A stretch of DNA of 33,661 bases from Thermoprotei archaeon (GTDB taxonomy: Archaea > Thermoproteota > Thermoprotei > Thermofilales > Thermofilaceae), in assembly GCA_003649495.1 (NCBI GenBank), contig QMRZ01000002.1:1-33661 (forward strand), written 5' to 3'. Shown one piece after another: positions 1 to 6,891 of the stretch. The notes beneath the pieces are model-generated. The model was not told the DNA's origin. It did not search any database and saw only the letters and a list, made by a program, of their open reading frames with translations. Position 1 is the first letter of the stretch; the number at the start of each line of letters is the position of its first letter. Both the position numbers and the translations under genes were made by a program.

Positions 1-778
1 CCTCCCAGCCCATCACTTCATTGTGATCAGCCTCGGGCAGTTCCATGTAGAAGGCGTGATACTTCGCGTTCTCATTTATCTGCGTCTTAAGCCTAAGGCC
101 CAGGGGGCTGTAGGGCTGGTACGAATATATGAGGGGCACTCTATTGTTGAGCTCAGCTGCCACCCTAGCTGGAGCGCTGTCAAGCGGGCTGCCCCTAATC
201 CTCTCAACCAGCTTGCGCGCCCTCTCGGCAGCCTGAGGAGCGTCGATGGGCCCCGTTATGCCAGCGGCCTCAGCTATCCTAAGCACTGCGGCCAGCATGG
301 GTGGCAGCGCGGTGCGGGAAGGCCTGCCCGGGGGTAGCTTGTAGGTGGCAGCCCCTACTCCAGCCGCCAGCTGACCTAGTAGGCCCCCCGATGTCACAGC
401 GACTAGGTAAGCCCCCCTCCTCAAGCCCTCTATTGCCGCCCTCAGGGTCTCCATTGTGTTGCCCGAGTAGCTGACAGCTATTAGCAGAGTCCCCCTACCC
501 ACGTGAGCCGGCACCCTGAGATCCCTGACGACCTCGACCGGCGTACCCCCCCTATCGAGGAGGTAGCTGCGCAGCACGTCTCCCACTATGGCGGAGCCCC
601 CCATCCCAAGCACGGCTACGTTTCTCCACTCACTCGGTATCTTAACTCCCGCCACGCTGGGCGGAAGCTCGATCTCTCCGTACTTCTCGAAGTATTCAAC
701 GAACTCGAGGGGCGAGGAGAGTATCAGGTCCAGCATCCGCGACTTATCATGCTCTCGGACCAAATCCTCAAACTTCAT
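1..778 (-). CDS. Bifunctional phosphoglucose/phosphomannose isomerase (3' end cut by window)
   Basis: Interconverts glucose-6-phosphate or mannose-6-phosphate with fructose-6-phosphate in cytosolic sugar metabolism. I translated 259 codons from an ATG at 778; the C-terminus lies beyond base 1. The SIS sugar-isomerase fold is visible: a glycine-rich GMGGSAI loop at residues 58-64, the SYSGNTMET phosphate-binding segment at 103-111, and the EADHNE segment at 249-254 that is diagnostic of the archaeal PGI/PMI family and holds active-site acid and histidine residues. Full-length family members have about 300-330 residues, so roughly the last fifth is missing. A TATA-like element at 801-810 lies about 27 bases upstream of the ATG, which fits a leaderless transcript. 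The gene is divergent from the OB-fold gene. Family assignment is firm. Confidence 0.93.
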   Translation of the reverse strand, partial: MKFEDLVREHDKSRMLDLILSSPLEFVEYFEKYGEIELPPSVAGVKIPSEWRNVAVLGMGGSAIVGDVLRSYLLDRGGTPVEVVRDLRVPAHVGRGTLLIAVSYSGNTMETLRAAIEGLRRGAYLVAVTSGGLLGQLAAGVGAATYKLPPGRPSRTALPPMLAAVLRIAEAAGITGPIDAPQAAERARKLVERIRGSPLDSAPARVAAELNNRVPLIYSYQPYSPLGLRLKTQINENAKYHAFYMELPEADHNEVMGWE

Positions 779-800
779 CGGGCCTGAAGAGAGGGGCGGT

Positions 801-810
801 GTTATTAAGC
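801..810 (-). promoter_or_regulatory. TATA box of the PGI/PMI gene
   Basis: On the minus strand this reads GCTTAATAAC. Its centre is about 27 bases upstream of the ATG at 778, the usual distance from TATA box to transcription start in archaea, so the mRNA is probably leaderless. Confidence 0.6.
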
Positions 811-914
811 CTCCGCCTCAGGCAGCAGCGCTGGCGAAGGTTTATGTCAGGCGGCGTAGTGAAGCTACTGAGTAACGTCGCTCGACAGGGGCTTGTACAC
901 CCTCGGGGGAGGAG

Positions 915-1367
915 GTGTTGGTTAGCGAGGTGAGCGTGGAGGACGTCCACCTCAGGCTCCTGCCCAGCGAGGTGGAGGAGGTGGAGGTTGTTGAGAGAGG
1001 CGCTCTAGTGGAGTTTAAGCTCAGGTGGAGGGGGGTGGTGTTCAAGCTAAAGCGCGTCAGGGTGGCAGGCAGCGTGGCTAGAGTGGAGGAGCGGGGTAGG
1101 ATGGTGGAGGCGGTGATAGGCGATGAGTCGGGCAGCGTACGCGTTAGGGCTTGGGATGAGGACGCCGAGCGCCTGGCCAAGCTTAGGCCAGGAGACCTGG
1201 TCGAGGTGCTAGGCACCTTGAGAGTTTACAGGGATGAGATGTACGTGGCGCTCACCCTGCTCCGCAGGATAACGCCTGAGGAGCTGGAGTGGTACCGAGA
1301 GGCTGTGACGAGGGATAGGAGCACGATACTGAGGTACAGGCTCGGCAAGCAGGCTAAGGGCGCCTGA
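915..1367 (+). CDS. OB-fold nucleic-acid-binding protein, RPA2/Stn1-like
   Basis: A 150-residue protein with one OB-fold, of the kind found in archaeal single-strand DNA-binding (RPA32-like) proteins. Residues about 48-118 show the alternating pattern of the five-stranded barrel: RVAGSVARVEE (strand 1), AVIGDESGSVRVRAWD (strands 2-3), LRPGDLVEVLGTLRVY (strands 4-5). The C-terminus is basic and helical. The start is uncertain: GTG at 915 directly abuts a purine-rich GGGGGAGGAG run, and TTG 918 or GTG 930 would have better Shine-Dalgarno spacing. A TATA-like stretch at 841-847 would give a leader of about 45 bases containing a small hairpin (GTAG...CTAC). OB-fold is certain; binding to ssDNA rather than RNA is inferred. 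Confidence 0.75.
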   Translation: MLVSEVSVEDVHLRLLPSEVEEVEVVERGALVEFKLRWRGVVFKLKRVRVAGSVARVEERGRMVEAVIGDESGSVRVRAWDEDAERLAKLRPGDLVEVLGTLRVYRDEMYVALTLLRRITPEELEWYREAVTRDRSTILRYRLGKQAKGA

Positions 1368-1385
1368 CACGCCGCCTCTACAGCC

Positions 1386-1393
1386 TTTAAAAT
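1386..1393 (+). promoter_or_regulatory. TATA box of the nucleoside phosphorylase gene
   Basis: TTTAAAAT, centred about 25 bases before the ATG at 1414. It suggests that the transcript is still made from its own promoter although the reading frame is broken. Confidence 0.6.
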
Positions 1394-1407
1394 CCGACAG
1401 CACCTTA

Positions 1408-2182
1408 GTGGCGATGCCTTTCCGCTTGGGGCGTGGAGAGCCGGTTATGAAGCCAGATGCGCTCGTGAAGCGGGGGAGCGCACCCTCTGAGCGGGTCCTG
1501 CTGGTCTTCACGAGGTACTCGTTCAGAGTAGCGAGGCGCGTGCTCAGCGGCGTAGAGCGAGTGAGGATCCCAGCCCCCCACTGGGGGGCTCTGAGGGGAT
1601 CGCTGATGGGGGTGAGCGTGTGCGTGGTGGGCTTATACTTCGGCGCGCCAGCCAGCGTCATGACTCTTGAGATGCTGATAGCTGCTGGAGCTCGCTACTT
1701 TGTGGTGGTGGGTGAGGCTGGCGCCATCCACCCCGCCCTCAAGATAGGTGATATCCTGCTACCCTCCTGGGGCCTTAGGGAGGAGGGGACCAGCTACCAC
1801 TACGCGCCCGCAGACCACGTCCCCAGGCCCTCCAGGGACTTGCTAGCCAGGCTCGAGGAGAACCTAAGGAGGCTGAGGGGCAGGAGGAGGATCAAGGTGG
1901 CGGTGGGCGGAGTGTGGAGCACCGACGCGCCCTTCAGGGAGACGAGGGATAAGGTCAGGGAGTACGCTAGGAGAGGGATCCTGGGAGTCGACAGCGTTGA
2001 TGTGCGTCGCAGAGTACAGGGGTGTGGATCTCGCAGTGGCGTTGGCCATATCCGATGAGCTACACGGCGAAGAGTGGAACCCCGGCTTTAAGTCACGTAA
2101 GCTAAAGAGAGCTGAGTCGCTGCTAGTTAAAGCATCCCTGGCGACGCTAGCTAGCTACTCGAGGCATAATGGGCGCTGCTAA
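1408..2182 (+). pseudogene. Uridine/purine nucleoside phosphorylase, frameshifted
   Basis: PNP/UDP-family phosphorylase that would split a nucleoside with phosphate into base and ribose-1-phosphate. The first frame (GTG 1408, or more likely ATG 1414 behind the TATA box) carries the substrate core: VGLYFGAPASVMTLEML, then VVVGEAGAIHPALKIGDILLPSW, then TDAPFRET. It then runs into a stop at 2058 after an unrelated tail. The natural C-terminus, beginning ALMCVAEYRGVDLAVALAISDEL, lies one frame over and ends at 2182. The break falls at about 1985-1997, where the family has a V-D-M-E-[ST]-x-A-L ribose-binding motif; here VD is joined to STALMCV without the M-E pair. An ancestral GAGTCGAC-ATG-GAGTCGAC arrangement that lost 11 bases between the 8-base repeats would explain this exactly. 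Real pseudogene and assembly collapse are both possible. Confidence 0.8.
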
Positions 2183-2227
2183 AAGCTCACCGTATGCTTT
2201 AAGTCGGCTCACGGGAGCACAGCCTGT

Positions 2228-2518
2228 ATGCCCTCGAAGAGGAGGAGGTCAGAGGAGGCAGGGGATCTTTTATCGTTCCTAGGGGTGGGAGAGGAGAAGC
2301 CAGTAGCTAGGGAGGAGGCGGGAGAGAGAGCCGTGCTCTCTTACATAAGGGGTAGGGGGGGCAGGGTTAGGAGGTCGGAGCTATACGCGTGGGCTAAGCG
2401 GCGCGGGATCACGCCAGCTGTGCTCTATAAGTCTCTGATGAAGCTCATGGAGGAGGGAGTATTACGTAGAGAGTTCGATGAGAGTAGCGAGGAAGTAGTC
2501 TACACCCTATCCTCTTAA
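2228..2518 (+). CDS. Small winged-helix protein
   Basis: A 96-residue protein with a basic N-terminus (KRRR) and a winged-helix fold over residues about 35-95. The pattern is helix (ERAVLSYIRGRGG), then RRSELYAWAKRRGI, a recognition helix TPAVLYKSLMKLMEEGVL, and a wing RREFDESSEEVVYTL. It is probably a DNA-binding or transcription-associated protein of the archaeal small wHTH type; no specific family could be named. TTTAA-like DNA at about 2199 lies some 28 bases before the ATG, consistent with a leaderless transcript. It follows the broken phosphorylase by 45 bases. Confidence 0.65.
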   Translation: MPSKRRRSEEAGDLLSFLGVGEEKPVAREEAGERAVLSYIRGRGGRVRRSELYAWAKRRGITPAVLYKSLMKLMEEGVLRREFDESSEEVVYTLSS

Positions 2519-2596
2519 TCGCCTCTCACGTGAGTAGCCGTGCTCGGCACGATGTAGCAGCATACCCCGTCAAGTTTGAGTGCTTTGAGAGGTGAG

Positions 2597-2604
2597 TTTA
2601 ATAT
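2597..2604 (+). promoter_or_regulatory. TATA box of the candidate C/D box sRNA
   Basis: TTTAATAT. A start 24-26 bases downstream would fall at about 2625, immediately in front of the C box at 2627. It would leave about 70 bases of leader if it served only the gene at 2696. Confidence 0.5.
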
Positions 2605-2623
2605 CTGTGGGGGGCGTGAAGTG

Positions 2624-2680
2624 GGTGGGATGAGGAACACTCCTTGGCTGAGCGATGATTGGAAGGGGGTGACCTGACCG
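2624..2680 (+). ncRNA. Candidate C/D box guide sRNA (sRNA-1)
   Basis: The boxes occur in the right order: C-like GGGATGA at 2627-2633, D' CTGA at 2648-2651, C' GCGATGA at 2652-2658, D CTGA at 2674-2677. The k-turn GA dinucleotides are kept in both C-type boxes; each differs from RUGAUGA at position 2. Spacers are 14 and 15 bases, slightly longer than the archaeal norm of about 12. The D' spacer ends CACTCCTTGG, whose complement CCAAGGAGTG matches, from memory, the conserved large-subunit rRNA stretch following CACGGA. By the D+5 rule the methylated base would be the G of CCAAG. A TATA box sits at the right distance. It lies in the otherwise empty 177 bases between two small genes. Confidence 0.55.
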
Positions 2681-2695
2681 CGCTCGGCTGGCACG

Positions 2696-2968
2696 GTGAG
2701 GCAAGTGGGGAGGCGGAGGAAGAAGCCCTATCCACACGACAGCGACATAGCTGAGGCGCTGCTCAGAGTGTTGGTGGAGAAGCCACTGTTACATCCTCAG
2801 GACCTCGTAGATGAGATTAGGAGAGAGCTTGAGGAGCAGGGCTTCTACGCGGGCTTGGTGAACGCTAGGAGAGTGTGGAGGATTTACCGCAGGCTGGTTG
2901 AGAGGGGCAGGATGCCGGACGTGCTAATGGTGATGAGTGATAGCGACTACGGCAGCGAGTACTGTTAG
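2696..2968 (+). CDS. Small basic conserved archaeal protein, unknown function
   Basis: A 90-residue protein starting at GTG 2696, with a strongly basic N-terminus (RRRKK) followed by DSDIAEALLRVLVEKPLLHPQDLVDEI and a helix-rich segment ending RRVWRIYRRLVERGRM. The layout looks like a compact helix-turn-helix, so nucleic-acid binding is plausible but not shown. The tail is acidic and ends SDSDYGSEYC. Its stop codon overlaps the 3' end of the convergent thioredoxin gene by 4 bases. I do not recognise a named family. Confidence 0.55.
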   Translation: MRQVGRRRKKPYPHDSDIAEALLRVLVEKPLLHPQDLVDEIRRELEEQGFYAGLVNARRVWRIYRRLVERGRMPDVLMVMSDSDYGSEYC

Positions 2969-3372
2969 ATGAGGCTCCTGATTGCCTCCTCCAGCTCTCT
3001 CATGAGGCCAGGGTAGAAGCCGACAAATCTCCTGTACTCCTCTCCCTTATGGAAGAGTATGAGCGTGGGTATGCTCATCACCCCATGCTCGAAGGCTAGG
3101 TCGCCGTTCTCGTCAACATTTACCTTGACGACCGCGATCCTGGGCGCGTATTTATGCGCTATCTCCTCCACAATAGGCTCCACGGCCCTACAGGGGCCGC
3201 ACCACTCAGCCCAGAAGTCAGCCAGCAGCACATCACATCTCCTCAACAGCTCTTCAAACTCCGCCCTGTTCACGTGGACTACGCCCTTGGGACACTCAGG
3301 ACGCTTAAGTAGCCCCCTCCTGGCGAGTTCCAGGGCCTTCCTCCGGAGCAGGAATTCTAGCTCATCCTCCAT
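2965..3372 (-). CDS. trxA: Thioredoxin
   Basis: Cytosolic thiol-disulfide oxidoreductase of 135 residues. The active site WCGPC is at residues 57-61, preceded by LLADFWAE, and the cis-proline loop MSIPTL is near residue 103, followed by LILFHKGEE. The N-terminus carries about 35 extra residues (charged, helical, MEDELEFLLRRKALE...) before the fold, as in several archaeal thioredoxins. A TATA element at 3396-3405 (minus strand GGCTTAAAAT) lies 25-30 bases upstream of the ATG, so the mRNA is probably leaderless. It is divergent from the DUF72 gene. Confidence 0.93.
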   Translation of the reverse strand: MEDELEFLLRRKALELARRGLLKRPECPKGVVHVNRAEFEELLRRCDVLLADFWAEWCGPCRAVEPIVEEIAHKYAPRIAVVKVNVDENGDLAFEHGVMSIPTLILFHKGEEYRRFVGFYPGLMRELEEAIRSLI

Positions 3373-3395
3373 GCTGCCCTCCCACTCTTGAGAGG

Positions 3396-3405
3396 GATTT
3401 TAAGC
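3396..3405 (-). promoter_or_regulatory. TATA box of the thioredoxin gene
   Basis: Minus-strand GGCTTAAAAT in the 88-base divergent region between the thioredoxin and DUF72 genes, about 28 bases upstream of the thioredoxin ATG. Confidence 0.6.
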
Positions 3406-3460
3406 CTTACTCACTGTTTCAGGCGGTCAGCCCCGCCGTTAACCCTAAGGCGCAGCGTCG

Positions 3461-4231
3461 GTGTATAAGCCCATGATAAAGGTCGGCACCTGCGGCTGGT
3501 CTGCAAGGGGTGGCCGTAAGGCGTACTTCCAGCACTTCAACGTCATAGAGGTGCAGGAAACCTTCTACAGGCTCCCCCGGGAGGCCACCGTGAGGAGGTG
3601 GAGGGACCAAGCTCCCCCCGACTTCGAGTACACGGTGAAGGCCTGGCAGGCTATAACGCACCCACCATCCTCACCCACATGGAGGAGGAGCGGCCTCGAG
3701 ATCCCTCCTGAGGCGAGAGGGAAGTACGGCTACTTCAGGCCTACAGATGAGGTGTACGAGGCGTGGAGGAGGGTCAGGAGGGTGTGCGAGGTATTGAGGG
3801 CTAAGGTCTGCGTGTTCCAGACGCCCCCCAGCTTCGGCTTCTCAGAGGAGAATATGAGGAATGTGGAGCAGTTCTTCTCCACTATAGAGAGGGGCAGCAT
3901 CAAGCTGGGGTGGGAGCCGAGGGGCACGTGGAGCCAGCACCTTGATGAGCTGAGGAAACTACTGGAGAGGCTTGACGTGACACACGTTGTGGATCCCCTC
4001 CGGAGGAGGCCGGTCTATGCTGCAGGATTCACTTACTTCAGGCTGCACGGCCTTGGGGGCAGGGAGGTTAACTATAGGTATAAGTACACGGATGAGGACC
4101 TGAAGAGGCTACTCAAGGTGGTTAGAGAGTATGAGAGAGGAGGGGAAGTTTACGTGATGTTCAATAATGTATACATGTTCGATGACGCCTTGAGGTTTAA
4201 GAAGCTCTTAACTGAGGCAGGGCATCCATAA
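3461..4231 (+). CDS. DUF72 (YecE-like) TIM-barrel protein
   Basis: A 256-residue DUF72 family protein. The characteristic start IKVGTCGWS is at residues 6-14, then NVIEVQETFYRLPREATVRRW, YTVKAWQAITH, a middle segment VCVFQTPPSFGFSEENMRNVEQF, and LGWEPRG. Near the C-terminus come FTYFRLHGLGGREVNYRYKYTDEDL and VYVMFNNVYMFDDALRFKKLL. DUF72 proteins form a TIM-barrel-like fold; their biochemical role is unresolved. The start may be GTG 3461 or ATG 3473, the latter directly before IKVGTCGW. It stands alone between a divergent thioredoxin gene and a 150-base spacer. Confidence 0.9.
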   Translation: MYKPMIKVGTCGWSARGGRKAYFQHFNVIEVQETFYRLPREATVRRWRDQAPPDFEYTVKAWQAITHPPSSPTWRRSGLEIPPEARGKYGYFRPTDEVYEAWRRVRRVCEVLRAKVCVFQTPPSFGFSEENMRNVEQFFSTIERGSIKLGWEPRGTWSQHLDELRKLLERLDVTHVVDPLRRRPVYAAGFTYFRLHGLGGREVNYRYKYTDEDLKRLLKVVREYERGGEVYVMFNNVYMFDDALRFKKLLTEAGHP

Positions 4232-4400
4232 CCTCCAGGCCCCGAGTGAAGTATGGCTGAGCGCCACGCCCCCGCCTAAGCCCGGGCAATAGCCCTCCAC
4301 GTGCCGGATACGGGATGGTTCCAGATAGACGCGTAGGGTAGCTCACGCTTAAGCGGACAAACTTTTAGTCCCAAGAGCGCTGGTATTGTGGGAGCCTCCC
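4232..4400 (+). promoter_or_regulatory. Intergenic spacer with the TATA box of the phosphoribosyltransferase gene
   Basis: The only element I can support is a TATA-like AACTTTTAGT at 4360-4369, giving a predicted start near 4391, ten bases before the ATG at 4401. The remainder is GC-rich with imperfect pairings (AGCCCT near 4290 with AGGGTAGCT near 4335, preceding an ACA at about 4356). That loosely recalls an H/ACA-type hairpin but is too weak to call an RNA gene. Confidence 0.4.
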
Positions 4401-5078
4401 ATGCCCAAGGTTCGGACTAAGCTCGTGACATGGGATGAGGTCGTTGGGTGGTGCAGGGAGCTCGCCGAGAAGATCGAGAAATCCGGCTATAGGCCTGACA
4501 TCATAGTAGCGATAGCCCGGGGCGGCTACGTGCCCGCCAGGCTCCTCTGCGACTTCCTGGACATCCACGACCTAGTTAGCATCCAGGTCCTGCACTGGGG
4601 CAAAGCGGCTGAGATAACGGCCGTTGCCCACGTCAAGTACCCCTACACCCTGGACCTCTCGGGCAAGCGGATCCTACTAGTCGACGACATAATCGATACA
4701 GGGGACTCCGTGATAGTCGCAAGGGACTACATCACTAAGCATTGGAAGCCTGCAGAGCTCAAGGTAGCGGCCATGCAGTGGATATCCCCCGTAGCGAAGA
4801 TAAAGCCGGACTTCTACGTGGACGAGGTTAAGGAGTGGGTATGGTACCAGTACCCCTGGACTAGAGCTGAGGATACCACGAACTTCTTCGAGAAAATAGT
4901 CAGCGAGAGGGCGAAGGAGGGGAAGACTGAGTGGAGCTTTGACGAGCTAGTAGAGGAGTTTAAGGAGTGGTACGGGATAGACGTGGGCGAGGCCTACTAT
5001 AGGCTAGCCCTGAGGAGGCTCCTCGAGTCCGGCAAGCTGGAGGAGCGCGATGGACGCTTGGTAGTAAAGAGCGAGTAA
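4401..5078 (+). CDS. Purine-type phosphoribosyltransferase (xanthine/guanine/hypoxanthine class)
   Basis: Salvages a purine base with PRPP to the nucleotide, in the cytosol. The PRPP-binding signature LLVDDIIDTGDS is at about residues 92-103, and the PRT-fold entry segment DIIVAIARGGYVPARLL is near residues 33-49. Product assignment to purines rests on resemblance to crenarchaeal gpT-type enzymes and is inferred. The last 50 or so residues (WSFDELVEEFKEWYGIDVGEAYYRLALRRLLESG...) look like a small winged-helix-type appendage. I chose ATG 4401 over TTG 4386 because it follows the predicted transcription start. The stop codon overlaps the ATG of the next gene by one base (TAATG), so the two are translationally coupled. 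Confidence 0.85.
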   Translation: MPKVRTKLVTWDEVVGWCRELAEKIEKSGYRPDIIVAIARGGYVPARLLCDFLDIHDLVSIQVLHWGKAAEITAVAHVKYPYTLDLSGKRILLVDDIIDTGDSVIVARDYITKHWKPAELKVAAMQWISPVAKIKPDFYVDEVKEWVWYQYPWTRAEDTTNFFEKIVSERAKEGKTEWSFDELVEEFKEWYGIDVGEAYYRLALRRLLESGKLEERDGRLVVKSE

Positions 5079-6010
5079 TGGCTCAGCTCAGGGTATACCG
5101 GGATGGAGGCGTAGTTGTTGAGAAGGGGGGTAAGAGGATACTCCTCGACCCACGAGCCCTCCCCAGGACCAAGCCAGATGTCATTTTTGTGTCACACGCC
5201 CACAGGGATCATTACAGCCTTAGGGCCTTGAGGGCCTTGAGCAGGATTCCAAAGGTTATGAGCAGGGCGACCCGCGACTTGATAGACCCGAGGGGAACGC
5301 TCAGCAACGTGGTGGTAGCTGAGGCTGGCGAGGTAGTGGAGGTTGGCGGCCTAGCCCTAGAGCTATACGACGCTGGCCACGTGCTGGGGAGCCTCCAGGT
5401 GAGGGTGGATCTAGGCGAGAGCGTGGTCTTCACCGGGGACTTCAACCTGGATAGGAGGATTGTGCTGAGGCCCGCCCCCATCCTGAGGGCAGATGTGCTG
5501 ATAATCGACGCCACCTACGGACACCCCAGGTACTGCTTCCCGCCCCGCGGCGAGCTGTACAGGAGGCTGCTGGCGATCGTTAAGCGATCAGTGGAGGCGG
5601 GCGACCGCGCGGTTCTAGCTGCGAGAACCCTGGGGACAGGGCAGGAGCTGACCGCACTCCTCTCACTGTCTGCTAAGCTGACGCCACTCGTGGAGCGCAG
5701 GGTGGCGGCTAGGAATAGGGTGTACGAGAAGTACGGCGAGATACTCGGCAATTACGCGGTGCTGACTAGGGAGCCCCCGCCTGGATCGGCAGCTGTAGTC
5801 CCCCTTTCAGCCAGCTCGAGGGGAGCTATACAGTGCACGGGCTGGGCGATTGAAGCGGGTATCCCCCTCTCCAGTCATTCAGACTTTGACGACCTTGTGG
5901 AATACGTCAGGCGCAGCGGTGCATGTGAGGTTTACGCGGCATATGGCTTCACATCAGCCTTCTCAAGCTACCTAAGGCGCTTCATGGGGCTAGACGCTAT
6001 TCCCCTGTGA
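5078..6010 (+). CDS. Metallo-beta-lactamase-fold hydrolase of the RNA/DNA-processing exonuclease group
   Basis: A 310-residue metal-dependent hydrolase. The zinc-binding motif HAHRDH is at residues 40-45, GHVLGS near 99, TGDF near 119, DATYGHP near 145, and the beta-CASP-type C-terminal motif SSHSDFDDLVEYV near 265. It resembles short archaeal relatives of the mRNA 3'-end-processing/ligase-associated exonucleases. The cap domain is much reduced compared with full beta-CASP nucleases of 420 residues or more. It is coupled to the upstream phosphoribosyltransferase gene by a one-base overlap. Substrate is not deducible. Confidence 0.82.
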   Translation: MAQLRVYRDGGVVVEKGGKRILLDPRALPRTKPDVIFVSHAHRDHYSLRALRALSRIPKVMSRATRDLIDPRGTLSNVVVAEAGEVVEVGGLALELYDAGHVLGSLQVRVDLGESVVFTGDFNLDRRIVLRPAPILRADVLIIDATYGHPRYCFPPRGELYRRLLAIVKRSVEAGDRAVLAARTLGTGQELTALLSLSAKLTPLVERRVAARNRVYEKYGEILGNYAVLTREPPPGSAAVVPLSASSRGAIQCTGWAIEAGIPLSSHSDFDDLVEYVRRSGACEVYAAYGFTSAFSSYLRRFMGLDAIPL

Positions 6011-6021
6011 CACGCTAGAAG

Positions 6022-6029
6022 ATTTTTTA
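6022..6029 (+). promoter_or_regulatory. TATA box of the MTA phosphorylase gene
   Basis: ATTTTTTA, centred 23-26 bases before the paired ATG codons at 6049 and 6052; predicts a leaderless mRNA. Confidence 0.55.
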
Positions 6030-6048
6030 GCGTCCCCGTCATTTCAAG

Positions 6049-6852
6049 ATGATGATAAAACCTGAGGAGAGGGCGGAGATTGGCATCATTGGCGGCTCAG
6101 GGCTTTACGATCCAGAGATTCTCGAGGATGTTAAAGAACTGAAGATATACACCCCCTACGGCCTGCCCTCAGACTTCATAATCGTGGGCACGCTGAAGGG
6201 GAGGAGGGTGGCATTCCTTCCCCGGCACGGGAGGGCCCATAGGGTGCCGCCCCACATGATAAATTACAGGGCTAACATATGGGCTCTGAAGGAGCTAGGC
6301 GTGAAGCGCGTGATCTCTGTTAGCGCGGTCGGGAGCCTCAGGGAGGACTACAGGCCGGGTGACTTCGTGTGTCCTGATCAGTTCATAGACATGACTAAGA
6401 ACAGGGCTTACACGTTCTACGACGGGCCCGTGGTAGCTCACGTGAGCATGGCCGACCCCTTCTGCCCCGAGCTGAGGGAGCTCTGCATCAGGGTCGCACA
6501 GCGCTTAGGGATCACGATGCATGAGAGGGGGACTTACGTGTGCATTGAGGGGCCCCGCTTCTCGACACGTGCTGAGTCTAGGCTGTGGCGCAGCTTCAAG
6601 GCCGACATAATAGGCATGACTCTAGTGCCGGAGGTGAACCTAGCCAGAGAGGTCAGGATGTGCTTCGTTAACATAGCGATGGTCACCGACTACGACGTCT
6701 GGGCCGAGAAGCCGGTCACGGCGCATGAGGTTGCCAAGGTGATGGCCGAGAACGTAGAGAAGGTTAAGAAGCTGCTGTACGAGCTGATACCGGAGATACC
6801 CAGCGAGAGACACTGCCAGTGCAGCAAGTACTTGGACGAGGCCCTCCTCTAG
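6049..6852 (+). CDS. mtnP: S-methyl-5'-thioadenosine phosphorylase
   Basis: Cleaves methylthioadenosine (by-product of polyamine and other SAM reactions) with phosphate into adenine and methylthioribose-1-phosphate. The 267 residues begin [11 protein letters not shown] (phosphate loop), continue with [55 protein letters not shown], and [14 protein letters not shown] (the methionine-containing ribose site). The C-terminal CxC pair C256-C258 in HCQCSKYL is the mark of hyperthermophilic MTAP II enzymes, where it forms a disulfide-type redox/stability element. The gene is immediately followed by SAH hydrolase, giving a SAM by-product salvage pair. Confidence 0.95.
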   Translation: MMIKPEERAEIGIIGGSGLYDPEILEDVKELKIYTPYGLPSDFIIVGTLKGRRVAFLPRHGRAHRVPPHMINYRANIWALKELGVKRVISVSAVGSLREDYRPGDFVCPDQFIDMTKNRAYTFYDGPVVAHVSMADPFCPELRELCIRVAQRLGITMHERGTYVCIEGPRFSTRAESRLWRSFKADIIGMTLVPEVNLAREVRMCFVNIAMVTDYDVWAEKPVTAHEVAKVMAENVEKVKKLLYELIPEIPSERHCQCSKYLDEALL

Positions 6853-6860
6853 CCCACATC

Positions 6861-6870
6861 TATTAATATT
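6861..6870 (+). promoter_or_regulatory. TATA box of the SAH hydrolase gene
   Basis: TATTAATATT, centred 26 bases before the ATG at 6892 in a 39-base gap; leaderless start predicted. Confidence 0.6.
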
Positions 6871-6891
6871 TTCCCCTGCTCTTACCCTCAC

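Noticed and set aside
503-787. Open plus-strand frame of 94 residues
   Set aside because: It lies antisense to the PGI/PMI gene, whose minus-strand frame has clear SIS-domain motifs.
1997-2182. Separate 61-residue plus-strand ORF
   Set aside because: Its sequence is the C-terminal end of the nucleoside phosphorylase in a shifted frame, so it is included in the pseudogene.
4232-4360. Possible H/ACA sRNA or degenerate tRNA
   Set aside because: The pairings are imperfect, there is no convincing k-turn or T-loop, and no TATA box at the right distance.
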